Shown here piece after piece: positions 11,714 to 22,876 of a stretch of 64,000 bases of DNA. Position numbers and translations under genes: made by a program. The notes under the pieces are model-generated. The model had not been told where the DNA came from. It ran no database searches and worked only from the letters and a program-made list of their open reading frames with translations. Within the stretch, counting starts at the first letter, position 1. Each line of letters opens with the position of its first letter. The stretch spans positions 868,001 to 932,000 of the forward strand of contig CM065650.1 of NCBI GenBank assembly GCA_033220425.1, written 5' to 3'. This DNA comes from Lepraria neglecta. Its lineage: Eukaryota > Ascomycota > Lecanoromycetes > Lecanorales > Stereocaulaceae.

Positions 11714-13479
11714 TCAATGTCTATTTGCCCTGGATTCTTGGGCATAACGGAGGCGTTTCTTCTCCTCGTATTCACTAACCCTAGCCAACTCTGCTAAAGT
11801 TTCCGCGGCTTTCAAACCTTCCGGTAAGTTGCTGATCCTTTGATTAGCGACTTCACGCCGATGAAGCTCTCGAGCATCGAAGTCATTCATCCTTTTTTCA
11901 AAATTTTCTTGAGATTCTGGTGACTGTTAGTATCATACCGAACAATAGCAGAGCATGAATTCAGGGAATACCAACCTTCTTTCCTTCTTTCACCAGCTTC
12001 GAGGTCTTTCTGGCGATGTAGTCGATCGAGCTTGAACCATGCGTTAACGCGGTGCTGCCCCAACACACGCGCCTTTTCAGACGCAGGTTCTTCTTGCCCA
12101 TCAGCACTCTCGGCTAAAGAAGCAGACTGTCAGTCCAAGATTTGTCAGAGCAACGAGTTAGCAATCTCACCAGACAATGGCTCCGGTGCAGCGGTAGTAT
12201 TTCCTCCAAGAAGATTTCTGATATATTTTTCAGGGGTTCTGAGCCATATGATGGTATCGAGATGACAATAAATGTCTTCACTCTCTTGGAAAGTCAACGC
12301 CGTTCTGTAAGTTTCAAAGGCATTCGTCTCGTCCAGGAACTCTTCGCCTAGTACCATATCTGACGTGAGGCCCTCCAAGACGTAAAAGGTGCGTTGTATC
12401 TCGATTTGCAAGAATTTCCAATTGTAGAGCTTACTGTTAATGTTACCAAGCAAGATCAATATGTTGACTTTGCCAACGAGAAAAGCTACACTCCCATCGG
12501 CAAGTTGGACTCGATTGTCACCGAAATCCACTGCCTCCAAATAGTAGCCCCTTCGCCTGGCATAAGCGAGTGAAATGAGATCTATTTCGGAGCCTGTATC
12601 TGCATTGGCTAGAACTTTCCTCAGACCTGCGAGACACTGGATACGCTGTACCGGATTATCAATTCCGTAAAGTTGCAATGGTCCGGTGCGTGGGACCATG
12701 GAGGACTGCAGACGATGCTTGTACTTCGTCAAGGTTTCGGTTGCGTCTAGGAAAGCCATACCCATAATGATGGGTGCAATCAGTGCCTTGAACACGTAGA
12801 ACAAACATTGATGCTGCGAGTCAGGCTCTTTTGTGAAGGCACAGTCCACCGAAGTTCGTCCAAGCGCTTTGACCACTTTGCCATTAGCCATTCGGAACTC
12901 TTTCTGGTGTTCTGCGGCATCGTCGATTGACAAGTCAAGTTGGTCGCTGATCGCTTTCGCCATGATATTTTCTTGCGAGCCGGAGTCGGGACATGTGGCG
13001 TAGGTGGATCCAAGTATGTCAATCAGGAGCTGAACCTTTTTCCTTGGTTTATCAACATGAGCGAGTGAATGTTGGTCCGGGGTTCCATATGGTTCCCTGA
13101 GCGGCTTCTGCACACTTTCTTGTCGCCGCTGGGATTCTTCGGCAGCAATTTTTAACATGCAGTCGAAGTCATTAATTCGCGTGTGGCAGGACCCAGTCAG
13201 TTCTGGTAGTTCAAGGTAAGCATCCCAGAATAGTGGCGAGGCTTCCGAATCGAAGCGGTCACGATATTGCTCTTCAGGCTCAGCGCGAGGTACATAATCC
13301 CCTCTACCGGAGACAGCGTCGGGGAACGTCGCCTCAATGGAGGTGTCAATCGTGCAAAATCCTGTTGAGTGGACTGGGGGTTGCAGGTCGTCAAGCCCTG
13401 CGATGATATAGCTGAAGTAGTTGAGTCTCATTGTTTGGATGACACCCAATACTACTCCACGGTTGTGATTGTTCTCCAT
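11714..13479 (-). CDS. Protein with two retropepsin-like domains
   Basis: Exons 12171-13479, 11976-12113 and 11714-11916 give about 549 residues; the introns are 57 and 59 bp. Two regions look like retropepsin-type aspartic protease domains. One starts near residue 150 (VQLLIDILGSTYATCPDSGS), the other near residue 290 (VLANADTGSEIDLIS followed by VQLADGS). Both have the Asp-Thr/Ser-Gly-Ser signature followed by hydrophobic strands. Exons 2 and 3 add a charged, Glu/Arg-rich, probably helical tail. There is no reverse transcriptase, integrase or terminal repeat, so this looks like a host gene. Such single-copy proteins could cleave peptides or use the fold only for binding; function is unknown. 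The N-terminus might lie in an unseen upstream exon. Confidence 0.7.
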
Positions 13480-13971
13480 CTTCTCAAGATGTTTGCGTTC
13501 GGATGGCGGCTCTAGACAGCTTTTATCATTAGCAAGAGCCGCTTTGGTCTGAAGATTAGCCGTTACACACCTGTTCGAGATCGTGCCCGCAAAACTAGCG
13601 AGGTTACATGCTATTCTGACTACCTTACATCCTCACTCGTTCCCATCGCTTGGTGGCAGACGCAAACGCTAGAACCCCATCTTGATCTAGTCCTTTAGGT
13701 CCGCATCCGAAGGATGGTTTCATTTAAGGATAGATGATGCATCTTGAACGTGCGTGAAGTTGGTGTATTGTGCCAGGAAAAGGGTAGCTGAGACTCAGCC
13801 ACACTGCCAGCGCATAGTTCTAGGTGTGGGGTACGCACGGTATCTCACAATGCCGCAACTGTTCACCAACATCTTTGAGGATGAGAAGCATATAATTCTC
13901 CATGGGAGTAAGGGTATAATTCTAGCCCAGAAAACGCAACAAAGCACATCAGCACCTAGTTCCATCATGTG
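13480..13971. promoter_or_regulatory. Divergent intergenic region
   Basis: About 490 bp between the start of the retropepsin-like gene (leftward) and the DUF6594 gene (rightward). No specific site is recognised, and a short upstream exon of either gene cannot be excluded. Confidence 0.4.
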
Positions 13972-14987
13972 ATGCCGACGAGCCTCGAAGACACCAAGTT
14001 AAAAATCAATTATGTCAAAGGCTATCCTTCGCTCGCAGCCTTTATAGCGAGCGATCGAGACAAGAGTACAGCCATCTACCGTCGGTTCGACCGGCTTTCT
14101 GCACGAAACCTTCTCTATCTGCAGAGTGAATTGGTGGAACTCGAGGCGCGACAGGACAAGTATGATGCGGAGGACCGCCAGCGGACAACAGGAGAGAAAG
14201 CAAGCAGTAGAGATTGGGAGATACTCAGGAACAAGGCAGGTGAATCAAATAACACCCATGAAAAGAAACGAATGGAGCTTGTTCTAGAGATTCGAGAGAA
14301 GATCAAGGAATATCGTGAGTACCTTAAGCAAGACCCTCTTCGCAATCTTTGTTAATTAGTCATGCAGGAGAAGCGATCCTGCTTGAGAGCACGTTAATGT
14401 CACTCAAGCCGCCGCCGTCCCGAGTCCTAGAAGCTTTCAAGCATGTCTTTCACAACACTAATGACGCTGGGGAGACTTTCCCCACTCTGGGCGGTCGAAG
14501 TGCGAGGATTCTCGACGATGAGGATGACTTGATGGCACTACGAAGTCCACTTGAAGAGGATAGGACGACGAGGTTTCTAAGGAACTACTTTCCAGTGTTG
14601 TTCATTGTAAGTTCGCACCTTCCGGAGGCGAGTCACTGGTCGAAAGTCAAATATCTACAAGCTTGATGCTAATATGGCTTCTACTAGACCAGAACAACAA
14701 ACAGCCCTCTAACATATATCTCAGAGCGACGTCTCCGTGTCTTCGTTGCGGTCATCAACGTTGTACTCGCTGCCGTATTGCTATTTGGCGCGATTTACAA
14801 TATCTACTATGTGACGCAGACCGAGAAAAGGCTCGGTATCATAGCCGGGTATACGACAATGTTCGCCACTTGCATTGGTCTTTTAACAAACGCTAGAAGG
14901 TCTGAGGTGTTCGCGGCTTGTGCTGCTTATGCTGCGGTCCTAGTTGTCTTTGTGTCTGGTAATTTAGGCAGTGGAAATGAGGGCTGA
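13972..14987 (+). CDS. DUF6594 membrane protein
   Basis: Fungal family of unknown function. Exons 13972-14314, 14368-14606 and 14688-14987 give about 293 residues; the introns are 53 and 81 bp. The N-terminus has the family pattern KGYPSLAAFIASDRDKST, IYRRFDRLSARNLLYLQSEL and then a Glu/Arg-rich coiled segment. The C-terminal third has hydrophobic stretches suited to about three membrane spans (FVAVINVVLAAVLLFGAIY; IIAGYTTMFATCIGLL; AACAAYAAVLVVFVSG). Members usually put a soluble helical part on one side of the membrane. Start is the ATG at 13972. Confidence 0.85.
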
Positions 14988-15396
14988 GTCTTGTAATGCT
15001 TTGCTCGTCAGCGAGTTGCGTCGAGGGCAAGATAACCAGGATGGTTGCTTCATTCAAACTGGGCTTCTTCCATCTCCTCCGGCACATGTCTTTGGGCCCC
15101 CCGTCTCGAGAGGTTGGCAATCGAAGCTCGATTGTCCTTTCCTTCGTGATTTTCTCACTCGAATCTGAGCGCAGCATCCTCCACTTCCTCGGCCAGATAC
15201 CTTAGAAATATGCAATCAGAGCTCTATCGCTTGCCTTATCATGACAAGCTCAGCGATAGTCAGCACCCAAGCACGGCGTTCAGGGCGCAGGATATCCAAC
15301 GTACTGTAGACTTTTTTACTTCATTCGAGAACGCAATGGCCACTTCCCATTGACATAATTCCCTGATCCACGCACAAAAGCTAGATGTCATATTCC
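14988..15396. other. Convergent intergenic stretch
   Basis: Lies between the ends of two convergent genes; probably the two 3' untranslated regions. No other feature seen. Confidence 0.5.
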
Positions 15397-16550
15397 CTAC
15401 CCCTGCAGTCCCCTCATCTTCAACCTCGCAACCCTAGCTTCCTCCTCCCTTCCCCCTTCCACCCTCCCTAAGAACTCCATCCGCCCCAAATAACTCCCCC
15501 CACTCTTCTCCGCCTTCTCCAACTCCTCTCTCATCCCCTGCCGCTCAACCTCCGCCTCCCAATCCAACTTGCTTTTCTCAACCGTATTAAGCTTCTTTGC
15601 CTTCCCTTCCTTACCAGTCTCCCATTGACTCGCCTTAACACTGCTACCCAGACTGCGGGTTCCCTTGCCGCCGATGCTGGTGGGTAAATCGGCGCGTGGT
15701 GGGACTTCGCGGCCTTTTATTAGGAAGCTGGGGTTCGGCTCTAAGAGACCTTTTCGCGCGAGGGGGCGCCGAAGGGTCGGGCCTGTGGCAGTGGGGGAGG
15801 TGGGATTTTTGGCTTTGGAGGCTAGGTATGCGATAGCTTCGGGGGAGGAGGCGGGGACGGTTTTGGTAGACGTGTGCGTTTCCCCGGCGAAGGTGTAGGT
15901 GTGGGGGATTGTTATTGTGGTTTCTGGTGTTGACGTTGCTGGAGCTGCTGGCTCTGAGGAGGGTGGGGGGATGTTCTCTGCGTCTGAGGTGGTTTCTGAG
16001 GGCTTTTGGGCAGTGGTGGGTGGTCTCAAGGCTTCTGGGTTGTTGAGGCGGGCCCAGACGGAGTCGATGTCGATTGTTGCGCCTGTAGTTTTGGCGAGGG
16101 GTTTGTTCTTGGACTCTTCTCTGTGTGGTTGAGAGGTTAATTAGCATCCTGTTCTGCTGAAAGTCGTAGAGCCTCGTAGAAGCAGGGCATATGTGTAGAC
16201 CGTCCATGGGCAGAGATAACTCACCCTCCCCTCCCACTCCTCAACCTAACCCTCACGCCCACAGACCCATCCTCTCCTTCATCCTCTGCATCTACCTCCT
16301 CGCCTTCTTTTGCCTTCCCCTTGCCTTTCCGCTTCTTCTTCTTCTTCCCCTGTGCTACGATCCCCTCATCCCCACTTCCCATCTCAACATCTCCATCTGC
16401 GTCTATTTTCCGCTTCTTGGTCTTTGTAGCGGTTTCTCCATCGCTGGCTCCGCTGTCATCGGCGGAGGATGGGGACAGCGAGGCATCGAAGTCGGAGTCT
16501 GCGGCCGAGTCGTAGTCTTCTTCTTCGGCGGGGGGTGGGAGCGGAGGCAT
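15397..16550 (-). CDS. swc5: SWR1-complex subunit SWC5 (BCNT-C domain)
   Basis: Subunit of the SWR1 remodeller, which exchanges H2A for H2A.Z in nucleosomes. Exons 16225-16550 and 15397-16120 (intron 104 bp) give about 349 residues. The N-terminus is acidic (EEEDYDSAADSDFD) and carries Lys-rich patches (KKKKKRKGKGKAK). A conserved short motif, IDIDSVWARLNNPEAL, lies at the exon 2 start. The C-terminal BCNT/Craniofacial domain reads TVEKSKLDWEAEVERQGMRE, then GGSYLGRMEFLGRVE, the hallmark of the family. The acidic arm is thought to engage histones. Start is the ATG at 16550. Confidence 0.9.
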
Positions 16551-17006
16551 TGTGGAGGTATGTTTGGGAGACGAGATCAGGTGTGGGACGAGACAGTGGG
16601 GGGCGAGGATTGTGTTGTGCTCAGGTCTCTGGTTTTTCAGAGCTAAAGACGAATTGGAGAAAGGGTTACGGAATCATGGTCGCGTTAAGGTCTGCGGTAC
16701 GGGTCATGATGGAAAGTGTGATATATCTCACGCACTACCTTAGTGACTACGACATTCATCTTCCTATATCATCACAGCTGGAAGCATGCATTGGCAATTA
16801 ATCCAGAGATTAGAAGCCTTGTTTCTGCTTCTGACAGATCCCAACGCCAGTCCAGCTATTTATACATCCTAACCTTTCGATCCTCATAAGTCATATAAAC
16901 CATGTCCCGGTACTCCATCGAGCTACCACGGTCCAGCCAAGCAGCACCTCTCTTCTCTCAATCAGCTCGGCTGATGCTAGTGATGTCCTATGTGTCCAGT
17001 GCAACT
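16551..17006. other. Intergenic stretch
   Basis: Promoter side of SWC5 and the 3' side of the next leftward gene. No further feature recognised. Confidence 0.45.
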
Positions 17007-17813
17007 TCACACCAACTGAATCTCATCCTTACCACCCTCCACACTAACCCTCTTCATCCTCGTCTCAATCCACCATCCCCATGCCGTAGCGCCCACAGCA
17101 AGCACCTCCACAATTGCCAAGAAGATGACCAAGTCTAAGGCCGCTGTCCCCTCATTACAGATCTCGATGAATCTGGCGGGGGCGCCCGCGCTGTCCAACC
17201 CTTGCCATTTGCAGGTCCAAGAGTTGAGAGTGCCTGAGGAAGTGCTATCGGCGAGATTGTTGGTGAGATCGGAGGCGTAGATGGTTGTGAAGAGAGTGGC
17301 GAAGAGGGCGAGGAAGGAGAAGATGCTGGAGATAATGTTGAGGTTGTGGAGTTTTCGTGGCTGTGAAATTCTCGTTAGCAGGGTACGCGTGCGTTAAGGG
17401 TGATTAAGGCATACCATGGGGATGAAGGCAGCTGCAAGATACACGAGACTGAAGACTGAAATCGTGGTGCCGCAGCCCAGGACTGTGTGAGAGGGCCGCA
17501 AGTCAACGTGTAGAGGCCATAGGGGTAGCAGCCATTCGGCGCCAAGGTGGGAGTCCGAGTATGCTTTGAGCGAGACAGCTATACAGGAGATGACAGCGAT
17601 TGATGTGCCGAGAGTGATTGCAGCGATGGCAATGCGCATCAGGTGCAGCCATCGAGCTTGCTCCTCGTTCCGTGCTGCCTGGAGATCATCCGTTGTGTAT
17701 GCCGGTGGGCCAATGCTTGGACTTCGGCCGAGAGTAGAAAAGGTGGGAGAAGTATTCGAAGTCATCTGGGTTTTCTGCTGCGACGCTGGAGGGGCTTGAA
17801 AGCGGTAAGCCAT
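17007..17813 (-). CDS. Four-span membrane protein, unknown
   Basis: Exons 17415-17813 and 17007-17360 (intron 54 bp) give about 250 residues. A Ser/Thr/Pro-rich cytosolic-looking N-terminus (~55 residues) is followed by four hydrophobic segments: MRIAIAAITLGTSIAVISCI; TTISVFSLVYLAAAFIPM across the splice; IISSIFSFLALFATLFTTIY; and LVIFLAIVEVLAVGATAWGW. The loop between spans 3 and 4 has two Cys (SWTCKW and IEICNEG) that could form a disulfide outside. The layout resembles MARVEL-type or SUR7-like small fungal membrane proteins, but no signature settles it. The ATG at 17813 is used; a second one lies at 17765. Confidence 0.75.
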
Positions 17814-18536
17814 ATTGGATGAAAGAAAAGAAGGCTGACGTTAGATTGCACAGCAACAGCGACGTCAATAGAAGAGAAAGATGGACAGCAAGCTGTAGAT
17901 GGTGAGCCTGATCTTGTTTGAGAGATTGGAGAATGGTCATATGTATAGATAATATGGGACAGCCAAGCGGTGTGCTTCAGGCCTAAAAATACCAACACCC
18001 AACGGGCTATCCAACCAACTCGATCTCTGACCCCTGCTATGCAAGTGATGCGCTGCATAATGCACAAGGAAATGACGTGGTGGCGAGACGCCCAGTTCCT
18101 GAGCCTCCATCGAATGAGAGGAAAGCCATCTCCGTACATCTTGAAGAAGCTACAGGAACAGAAGCGCGTAGTTCCAATGATTGGCAGAGCTCTAATTCGT
18201 TCCTGGACTAATGCACATCTACGGGAGCAAGTGCCCGGAGAAATACGTAGACTTGATGGATATAGCACAAGCACACGGCGCGTAGAGATGGTGGATGTCT
18301 GAAACGATGGAGTGAAGACGGATTGAAGATAGAGTTGCACTATCTGCGGGTGACCCACTTCCTTGGCGTCTTGGCATTATCGGGCGCTTAGGAAGTCTGC
18401 TAATTTTGGACGTCGAAGCCCCCGCTTCAAGCTATGACTGTTGTGATAGACGTGCCGTGATTGCATTTACTCAGGGAGATCCACAGCTCGCTAAAAGTCT
18501 TTGAGCATAGGCGACCACCTGCCGTCCAACACCAAG
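17814..18536. other. Divergent intergenic region
   Basis: About 720 bp between two divergently transcribed membrane-protein genes. Open frames on both strands exist, but none has a recognisable product. Presumed promoters of both neighbours. Confidence 0.4.
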
Positions 18537-19715
18537 ATGATTTTCTGCTCGGGGCAGATCAAAGGGGACCCTGATATAGCAGGCATCGGGGTCGTTTTCG
18601 CCATTTTCATCAATGCAGCCATTGCAATCGCTCTGTCCACTGTCCTTTGGGTCTATATCTTCGTCTATCCCCGCAGCAATCATCTCGACCCTTCGAAGGC
18701 CTATCCCTGGTGGGTTCGGGTTCTTAGAGATACAATGATCATGCAAGGTGACAGCCAATTGATAAGCGGCCTTGCGATCATCATAGCCTCTTTGATAAAT
18801 ATGCGCAAAGATGAGGATACGCCATTGTACCACATATTCATTGCCAGGGCATTAGCCGATGTGTGCTTGACTGGCCACGCAGCTGCCATCATTAATGTCT
18901 ACCCAACACGTCATAATTGGACTTTCAGACTGATCTTGGTCTTCATTGCTATAGGCCTGTGGGAGTCCTGGAGCTGGCTTGCTATTGACAGATTTCGTCG
19001 CTGGAAGCGGCAGACTCCACATTGCTTTGAAAACACGAACATTGTCCCTGGTGAATATGAGAGCTGGATAATCTTCTCACTGGTTTCGATGCCATTGGGC
19101 TATGGTACCTTGTATTTGAGCCTATGGAAGTCCGGACGCGAGCTCACCGATATTTTTGAAGCCGGCATTGTTGGTTTTCCTCGATTCGTGGCCCGACGAT
19201 TTAGGAAGATCTACGAGTCAGATTTTCAGTCACAGAAATTCTCAAGAAATCCTTCTACGCGGCTGTTTCACTTGTCGGCTGCATCATATTCCTTGTATTC
19301 GCTGTCCTGATACCGACATCACGTACTCTGAGCCCTTTACAATCAGCCATTTTTCTGTGGTGGGTATACGACGTTGACAGAGTACGGAAAGCCAATGCAC
19401 ATATCGTTGTAGCGAATCCAGAATATCGGTCCGGCAAGTCGTTCCAGAACAACGACAATCCTGAACATGATTGGGGTTTCGGACAGATTCTGCCGTTGGT
19501 GATGCTGCTGTTCCCGATTCTGTCAGCTTTGGATATGATCAACGGTAAGACGTACGACGAATATAGTGGGAAATTCTCTGGAAGTTGACCATGACATAGG
19601 AGCTTACACCGAACACCAAGATGGCAGGGACAGACCGGTCACGCATCAAGGTGTAAGGGTTACTACTGGACATCAAACACATCAAGGCGTTACTCGCCAA
19701 CGGACAGTGCTTTGA
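18537..19715 (+). CDS. Multi-span membrane protein, unknown
   Basis: Likely exons 18537-19173, 19230-19544 and 19600-19715, about 355 residues. The first junction (56 bp, donor GTTTTC) is weak but is needed to reach the frame that carries on the hydrophobic pattern. About seven hydrophobic spans occur, beginning IAGIGVVFAIFINAAIAIAL and ending ILPLVMLLFPILSALDMI, with a hydrophilic His/Thr/Arg tail. Segments such as ISGLAIIIASLINM and LYHIFIARALADVCLTGHAA resemble a family of fungal polytopic proteins of unknown function found near pathogenicity or metabolite genes (inference). An ATG at 18537 is the first good start. Confidence 0.65.
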
Positions 19716-22179
19716 TCAGCACCTATCACAAGGCGTCTGGCCGCAGAAATAGTTAATGCTAGACTCTGATGCGAGAGAGAGGCCACAAGCGAAAGAATTA
19801 TTGAGTCCTACTTGGTTAAATTTCGACGCATGCCAACCTCGAAAGGCTAGATGCGGCGCTTGAATAGTGTAAGATTCGCTGCATTTTTGAGGATCATCCC
19901 CTCTGAACTCCGCTTTGAGTGCTCGATATTTCACAGCGAGTTACAAACCGGAGTGTTGTTTGAGTTTGAAATGAGCATGTTCTGGAGGATGCAGCCTGGA
20001 AGAAAGGCGAAATTCTACTTCGATGATGTGGGATTGCGCCACGTATGTGGTATTTTCCCAGACTCATCCTCGCAGCTCTTGTCTTGTCCCTGAAGCTTCT
20101 CTGGGTTGCTCCAAAGAGCCCTGAGACCTTCGGCTGACACTGCTGTGAAGGGAATGGAAAGCTGTAGAAAAGTGTTCGTGGGCATCTACGGTGCAGCGTT
20201 CCTTGAGACGACCTCTTCGCATGAGGATTACACGTGGAAAGTGACAAAAGTGGAAAGAGCGAACGGTTTGGCTGAGCGTGGATGTGGATGTACAGTAAAG
20301 CTGGAGGGCCTGACTCTCCTGACATCTTTCAGTCTGAGGTCTAAGGCGAGGCTACAGTCTAGACGTTAAATAAACGAGATTTGGGGCTTATTAGAGGATG
20401 TCTGCACACTGCAAACAATGAATTGAGAAGAGCATTATCAACAAAATACAGAGCAATCTAGAGCGTATGAGAATCGCAATCTAGTGATGATAATCTGAGC
20501 ACCTTGTCAGTAGGACATCATTTCGTAGGTAATGCACTTGCGGATAGTCACCCGGCGCCTTACTAGATTCGGTTAGAAGTCTTGAAGCGGATTTGAGATG
20601 AAACTGTAGTAAAACACTTGTAGCCTCTCACTTCCATAGACATGTCTTTCAAAAGCCACTTCTGCCACTTGTGCTCTGGATGTTCTGCCCAGGCAGACGT
20701 AGTTTAGGAACTGCTGAAGCATCCAGCCCCTGCCACAGCGATCCAGCGCCATTCAAGTCCGCCCCTTGCGCAAGAGCTCAGTAGGAATGGTCATATGAAG
20801 AAAGTGTCAGGCTTTCAAGCTTCCTGATCTGTTGCAGTCCCCTTGTAGGCTCTAATTAAGAGGTGAGCCAATTGAAACATGGCTATAGTCCTCTTGCTGC
20901 TTGCTCTTCGGGGGAGAATACTGAGGACAGGGAGCCCCGGTTGTAACGTCTCATAAGTGAGCTGTCGGGTGTGAGGACCCTTCTCCGTCAACTACTGCAA
21001 AAGGCCGAAATGTGGGATGGGCATCAAGATGGCAGGCCTCTCATCAAGTAAGCTTTCCATGAATGGTAGCAATGTGACGCCTTGAATGTCTGACCCATTC
21101 TTGTAGAGTGCTCTTGCTGTACGAAAGTGCGAAACGAGTTGAGAGGAGGATCCAAAGTTGTGCTTCTTGCAGTGCGTTCTTTGTGGGAAGTGTAGGCCTT
21201 CCTTCCCCATGGAGCTGTTCCCAAACATCGCTCTTGCCACGGACGCCAGTATGCTCTGCCACTGCAAGAGCGAAAGCCATCAAACCCCAACGATCTTCTT
21301 CTTCCATCTCTTTTGTTGTCTGGAACCAGCATCTACATTCTTTGGACGCCCTGAAAAAGTGTCAGTGACTTCATTGCAATCGCGGTATCTTGTCTCTTAT
21401 AGTCGTTACTTTGGCAGTTATTGTCTCAACCGTTGTGTACTCCTGAGATTTGGAAAGAGTCTCTTACTGGGACTTCGTTACTCTCGGATTTTTGCTATCA
21501 ACGGTTGAAAGAGCAGCGTTTGTTTGAAACTCAACAACGTGGCTGGTGTGGCTAATGAGTCTTGCTAGCTGCTGACGGGAATTCCCCAAGAGGCTGTCGT
21601 GCATTTTGCAGCTGTCTTCGCAGAGCCATAGGTACGTCAAAGGCTAATGTGAAAGCTGTCTGCAATTTCTGCTGACAAGGCTAGCATCTCCGGCTTGTTG
21701 TTGAATTCGGAGGCCACGCGGATTACGGCAAACCAGCAGTCAGCCATAGCATCGACTCTCTCTGGCATTGCAGTCCTTGTATTTGCTTCGCGGCTGGCTT
21801 TCGAACATTCTGAGCTAGCCTGGGTAGAAAAGATTTCTGCATTCGCTTGAAAAAATTGCTGCTTGCTGCCGAAGCCTTGCCGTGAAAGAGGTTGGCTCCT
21901 GGGTCAGCCTCAGCTTCGGATCTCCCTTGACGTTTTTAAGCTGCCTAAGATCTCCGTCAGCGGATTGTAATAACGGTCGATAAGATCGAGGTCGTCTTGA
22001 ATACACACCAGCCAATTTGTCTGGCGGTGGTGTTGCATTCACAGCGTTAGAGTGCTAGACTGCTTGCCTAGTCTTGGGTGGAGCTATTGGACTTGGCCAG
22101 TAAATTGAAAGCAATCTTTAAAGGAGGGTCGTCCAGACTAGAATTGTCTGTACATGGTTGTGGGTTGTAATTTGGGCCA
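19716..22179. other. Gene-poor 2.5-kb stretch
   Basis: No intact gene found. It holds a decayed coding stretch on the minus strand (about 20992-22060, listed separately). The first kilobase shows only short open frames without recognisable content. Confidence 0.5.
20992..22060 (-). pseudogene. Decayed coding stretch, family uncertain
   Basis: Several minus-strand frames carry protein-like sequence in order: QEPTSFTARLRQQAAIF, then VDAMADCWFAVIRVASEFNN, then RQQLARLISHTSHVVEF, and last DRWGLMAFALAVAEHTGV with LQEAQLWILLSTRFALSYSK. They are separated by stops and frame changes that no simple set of introns resolves. The last block recalls the helical middle homology region of fungal transcription factors, but this is a weak match by eye. 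It may be a pseudogene or a gene with unusual splicing. Confidence 0.35.
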
Positions 22180-22839
22180 ATGATGTTCTTCGGCAAGCTG
22201 AGCAGAACGGGGGTTGTTCCGAAAAGGGAAGACTCGCTACAAAATCCGTCCTTACTTCCTCTACCCACCATCATCACCGACATCTCCTCCGCCACCTCCG
22301 AGTGTACACCGGAACTACCTACAACTGGTGGTCTTCGTTCATCAAGCAATTCGATTCAAAGCTCTAAAGCTGCTACGTATGCAGTTCTCACCACGTTTTA
22401 AGAAAAAGGGCAGAGCTGCCTCGTGTCACAAGATCAACAACCAACTCGAACCAGAAGACACACCCAGTCTTACAACTCTGCCAGGTAAGCACTACTCATA
22501 GCTACTCTATCAAAGCTAGGTAGCTGACCTCCGACCTTTGAACAGTAACCAATACTGAAACATCTAAAGTCCGTCAAGATTCGGTCACCTCACACAGCCC
22601 AGCTTCGCCGATACTCAGTCTTAGAACTCTGCCAGGTAATTCCTACTCTCAGATACTCCATCAAAGCTAGGTAGCTGACCTCCGACCTTCGAACAGTGAG
22701 CAATACAGAACCATCCAAAGTCTGTCCAATGTCAGTCAGCTCACACAGCCCAATGTCACCTACAAAAAGCAAGATAAGAGTTTTTCATGATCTTTCCACT
22801 ATTCAGGACATGCTAATTCAAGCAGGGAACTATCAATAG
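22180..22839 (+). CDS. Small Ser/Thr/Pro-rich protein with duplicated exon-intron unit
   Basis: Proposed exons 22180-22376, 22414-22484, 22546-22635 and 22697-22839, about 166 residues. The last two introns (22485-22545 and 22636-22696) are both 61 bp and nearly identical, because a 151-bp unit is repeated in tandem. Each unit supplies a TLPG end, the intron, and an exon starting VTNTETSKV or VSNTEPSKV and running on to SHSP. The first intron would be only 37 bp, unusually short, so the 5' part is uncertain. The family was not recognised; the protein looks disordered with a short helical end (STIQDMLIQ). Confidence 0.5.
22466..22767 (+). repeat. Tandem duplication of a 151-bp exon-intron unit
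   Basis: Copy 1 starts at 22466 and copy 2 at 22617. They share CTCTGCCAGGTAA at the donor, CAAAGCTAGGTAGCTGACC inside the intron, and CTCACACAGCCCA in the exon. Both keep GT..AG ends and the same intron phase. Confidence 0.85.
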
Positions 22840-22876
22840 TCTGCTCCGGTCTAGATCAGTGGGATCAATACGATCT

